Below are positions 61,963-64,000 of a DNA stretch of 64,000 nt, piece after piece. Location: the NCBI RefSeq assembly GCF_001458415.1, contig NZ_CYSD01000015.1, forward strand, positions 1 to 64,000. The letters run 5' to 3'. The notes beneath the pieces are model-generated. The model was not told where the DNA came from and searched no databases. It saw only the letters and a program-made list of their open reading frames with translations. Both the position numbers and the translations under genes were made by a program. How positions within the stretch are numbered: position 1 is the first letter of the stretch; each line of letters begins with the position of its first letter. The DNA is from Tritonibacter multivorans. Its GTDB lineage: Bacteria > Pseudomonadota > Alphaproteobacteria > Rhodobacterales > Rhodobacteraceae.

Positions 61963-64000
61963 TTATCGGCGCGGTTTTGCGCGCAGGGTCGGGTCGGCTT
62001 CGGTGGGGTCTTCGGGCCAGGGGTGTTTGGGATATTGCGCGCGCATGTCCTTGCGCACATCTGCATAAGACCCCTGCCAGAAGCCGGGCAGATCCATGGT
62101 GATCTGAATGGGGCGCTGTGCGGGCGACAGCAGCACGATTTTCAAGGGCGCACCGCCAACGGTCGGGTGGCGGGTCACGCCGAACAGCTCTTGCAGGCGG
62201 ACCTGAATTTCCGGCGCGGCGCTGCTGTAGTCAATCGGGATCTTGCGGCCAAGCGGCGTGGTGAAACTGCCCGGGGCCTCGCGGTCCAGAAGCTGGCTTT
62301 GGGTCCAGTCCAGCCGGGTTTTCAGCGCAGGCAGCAGGTCGAAGGCCTTCCAATCCTCGGCAGAGCGCACATTGGTGAGCATCGGCAGCAGCCAGTCTTC
62401 AATACTGTCGAGCAGCCCCTGATCCGAGAAATCCGGCAGATCGATCCCCTCAGCCCGGCACAGCTCTACGCGCGCTTGCAGGCGCCGGGCCGCCGCAGAG
62501 AGGCGCAGGCCCAAATCTCGTACACCCTCCAGCATGGCTTCGGCGATCTGTTCGGCGGGGGCGCCCTTCCAGACCCGATCCTTCAGCACCACAGCGCCAA
62601 AGCGTTCTTGTCGGCGCGCCAGCACACGGCGATCGCGTTTGGACCAGTGGCAGGTTTCGACCCAGTGCACCTGATCGCCAAAGAGGTCGCGAATGTCTGA
62701 GGCTGAAATACCCGCAGCCATGCGGATCTTGGCCTCGCGCGGGTTGCCGTCGGTGTCCAGCGCCACAAGGAAAGGGCTGGCCGCAAGCGTGTCTTCATTG
62801 GCGAGAATGGCCCCCTTGCCGCCAGACAGCAGAAACCGGGGCGTGTCGCCTTTGCGCCGTTGCCCGATGCGGTCGGGATAGGCGAGGGCCGCAAGCGCGG
62901 CGGGGGCGGTTGCGGCGGGGCCACCGTCGCCCCCAGCATCGCCTTTGCCGGACCCGCCGCTATGCCGGGCGAGGCGCTTGGCCTCGCTGGTGATGCGCTG
63001 CAATGTGGGCATGTTCAGATCATGTGGGCGGCGCTGGCGGAAGGCTTTGGGATCGCGCAGGGCCTCGAGCCGCAGCATCAGGTCCGCGGGCGCGCCGCGC
63101 AAGGGATCGCGTTCTGCCAGAAGCGCGGCCAGCGTCGCGGCGGTTTTGCCCCCTTTGGTCAGCATATGGCCAAGCCGTGGATGCAGGGGCAAGGCGGACA
63201 GCGCCCGTCCGTGATCGGTGATCCGGCCTTTGCCATCCAGCCCGCCCAACAGCGTCAGCAGCGCGCGGGCCTCTGACAGGCTGCCGGTCGGGGGCTGTGT
63301 CAAAAATGGCAACTCGTCCGGTTCTGCCCCCCACAGCGCCAGTTCCAGCGCCAGATCGGTGAGGTCGGCGGCTTCGATTTCGGCCGGAGGGAAGGCCATC
63401 AGCGCGCCTTCTTCGCCTTTGGTCCACAGACGGTAGCAGGTGCCGGGCGCCACACGACCGGCGCGGCCCTGCCGCTGGGTGGCTTCGGCGCGGGTGACTT
63501 TTTCGGTGATCAGCCGCGACATGCCAGAGCCCGGGTCAAACCGCGCCCGGCGCGCCTGTCCCATATCGACTACGACACGGATGTCCTGAATGGTCAGCGA
63601 GGTTTCCGCGATTGAAGTCGCCAGCACCACTTTGCGGCCATGGGGTTCGGGCTGGATTGCGGCCCGTTGTTCCCCAAAGGGCAGGGCGCCAAACAGCGGC
63701 CTTATGTGGCAATCGCCGGGCAGCCGCCCCTCGAGCGCCCGGGCCGCGCGGCGGATTTCGCCTTCGCCGGGCAGAAAGGCCAGAATGCCGCCTGCCTCTG
63801 TGCCTGCTTCTTTGCGGGTTTCGCGTTCGGCTTGCAGGATCAGGTCCACCAGCGCATCGACCCGACGCGCTTTGGGGGCGAGGGGTTTTTCCAGCCAGCG
63901 GGTTTCCACCGGGAAGCTGCGCCCTTCGGAGGTCACAATCGGGGCCTCCATCAATGCGGCAACAGGGCCTGCGTCCAAGGTGGCGGACATGGCGAGCAGG
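61963..64000 (-). CDS. hrpB: ATP-dependent helicase HrpB (partial, runs off the window)
   Basis: About 679 C-terminal residues of the DEAH-box helicase are present. The SAT motif (LLAMSATLDAG) is right at the edge, followed by VLATSIAETSLTI (motif V) and QRQGRAGRVAPGTCYRLW (motif VI), the HA2 region, and the HrpB C-terminal domain with SAAPEIQVRLQELFGV and SPAQRPIQITMDLPGFW. The missing 140 or so residues with the P-loop and DEAH box lie beyond position 64000. HrpB is a putative RNA helicase. Confidence 0.95.
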   Translation of the reverse strand, partial: LLAMSATLDAGPVAALMEAPIVTSEGRSFPVETRWLEKPLAPKARRVDALVDLILQAERETRKEAGTEAGGILAFLPGEGEIRRAARALEGRLPGDCHIRPLFGALPFGEQRAAIQPEPHGRKVVLATSIAETSLTIQDIRVVVDMGQARRARFDPGSGMSRLITEKVTRAEATQRQGRAGRVAPGTCYRLWTKGEEGALMAFPPAEIEAADLTDLALELALWGAEPDELPFLTQPPTGSLSEARALLTLLGGLDGKGRITDHGRALSALPLHPRLGHMLTKGGKTAATLAALLAERDPLRGAPADLMLRLEALRDPKAFRQRRPHDLNMPTLQRITSEAKRLARHSGGSGKGDAGGDGGPAATAPAALAALAYPDRIGQRRKGDTPRFLLSGGKGAILANEDTLAASPFLVALDTDGNPREAKIRMAAGISASDIRDLFGDQVHWVETCHWSKRDRRVLARRQERFGAVVLKDRVWKGAPAEQIAEAMLEGVRDLGLRLSAAARRLQARVELCRAEGIDLPDFSDQGLLDSIEDWLLPMLTNVRSAEDWKAFDLLPALKTRLDWTQSQLLDREAPGSFTTPLGRKIPIDYSSAAPEIQVRLQELFGVTRHPTVGGAPLKIVLLSPAQRPIQITMDLPGFWQGSYADVRKDMRAQYPKHPWPEDPTEADPTLRAKPRR

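Overview
The window looks like chromosomal DNA of a GC-rich marine alphaproteobacterium of the Rhodobacteraceae (Roseobacter group). The evidence is a gcrA cell-cycle regulator gene, DUF6455, DUF1467, DUF1800/DUF1501 and DUF1326/DUF2182 genes, a FnrL-type box, and intergenic elements carrying the GGGATATTT...AGATGA core that I associate with this group. No rRNA, tRNA, CRISPR array or intact insertion sequence was found.

Bases 1 to about 9000 are accessory in character. From the left: 428 empty bases; a transglutaminase remnant with no start codon; a coupled pair for a DUF1611 P-loop protein and a PLP-dependent amino-acid racemase; an exported protein of seven cysteine-pair repeats; several small unknown genes, some too short for ordinary gene calling; a Crp/Fnr-type regulator; a cold-shock protein; a possible helix-turn-helix protein; and a small tyrosine recombinase with an apparently damaged active site.

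From 9273 to 36856 the content is mostly core metabolism: thymidine kinase, ArsH coupled to an unknown protein, a long KAS III, an RND efflux pair, carB, folate genes pabB and pabC, aspS, a DUF1800/DUF1501 pair, a response regulator, methylmalonyl-CoA epimerase, small membrane and redox proteins, an FNR-box-led DUF6455 pair, and rimO. An AT-rich gene for a pentapeptide-repeat membrane protein (37038-38843) interrupts this and is probably foreign.

From 38948 to the right edge come an AsmA protein, a capsule or KDO cluster (kpsT, kpsE, kdsA, phosphohexomutase), a UDG-like DNA glycosylase with an SseB protein, an SDR, a YghU-type glutathione transferase, DUF2182/DUF1326 facing a YHS-domain protein, gcrA, an orphan ABC-2 permease, two exporters, argD and argF, a WYL regulator facing a RidA gene, a PiT phosphate transporter, a Nudix hydrolase, and hrpB running off the edge.

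The non-coding part is unusually structured. Two intergenic repeats (11749-11900 and 40930-41089) carry stems whose arms change together between units, and two other spacers (18038-18191 and 23651-23905) are strings of perfect short-loop palindromes. With the DUF1611/racemase pair, the cysteine-repeat protein and the pentapeptide channel-like protein, these are the best candidates for undescribed biology here.
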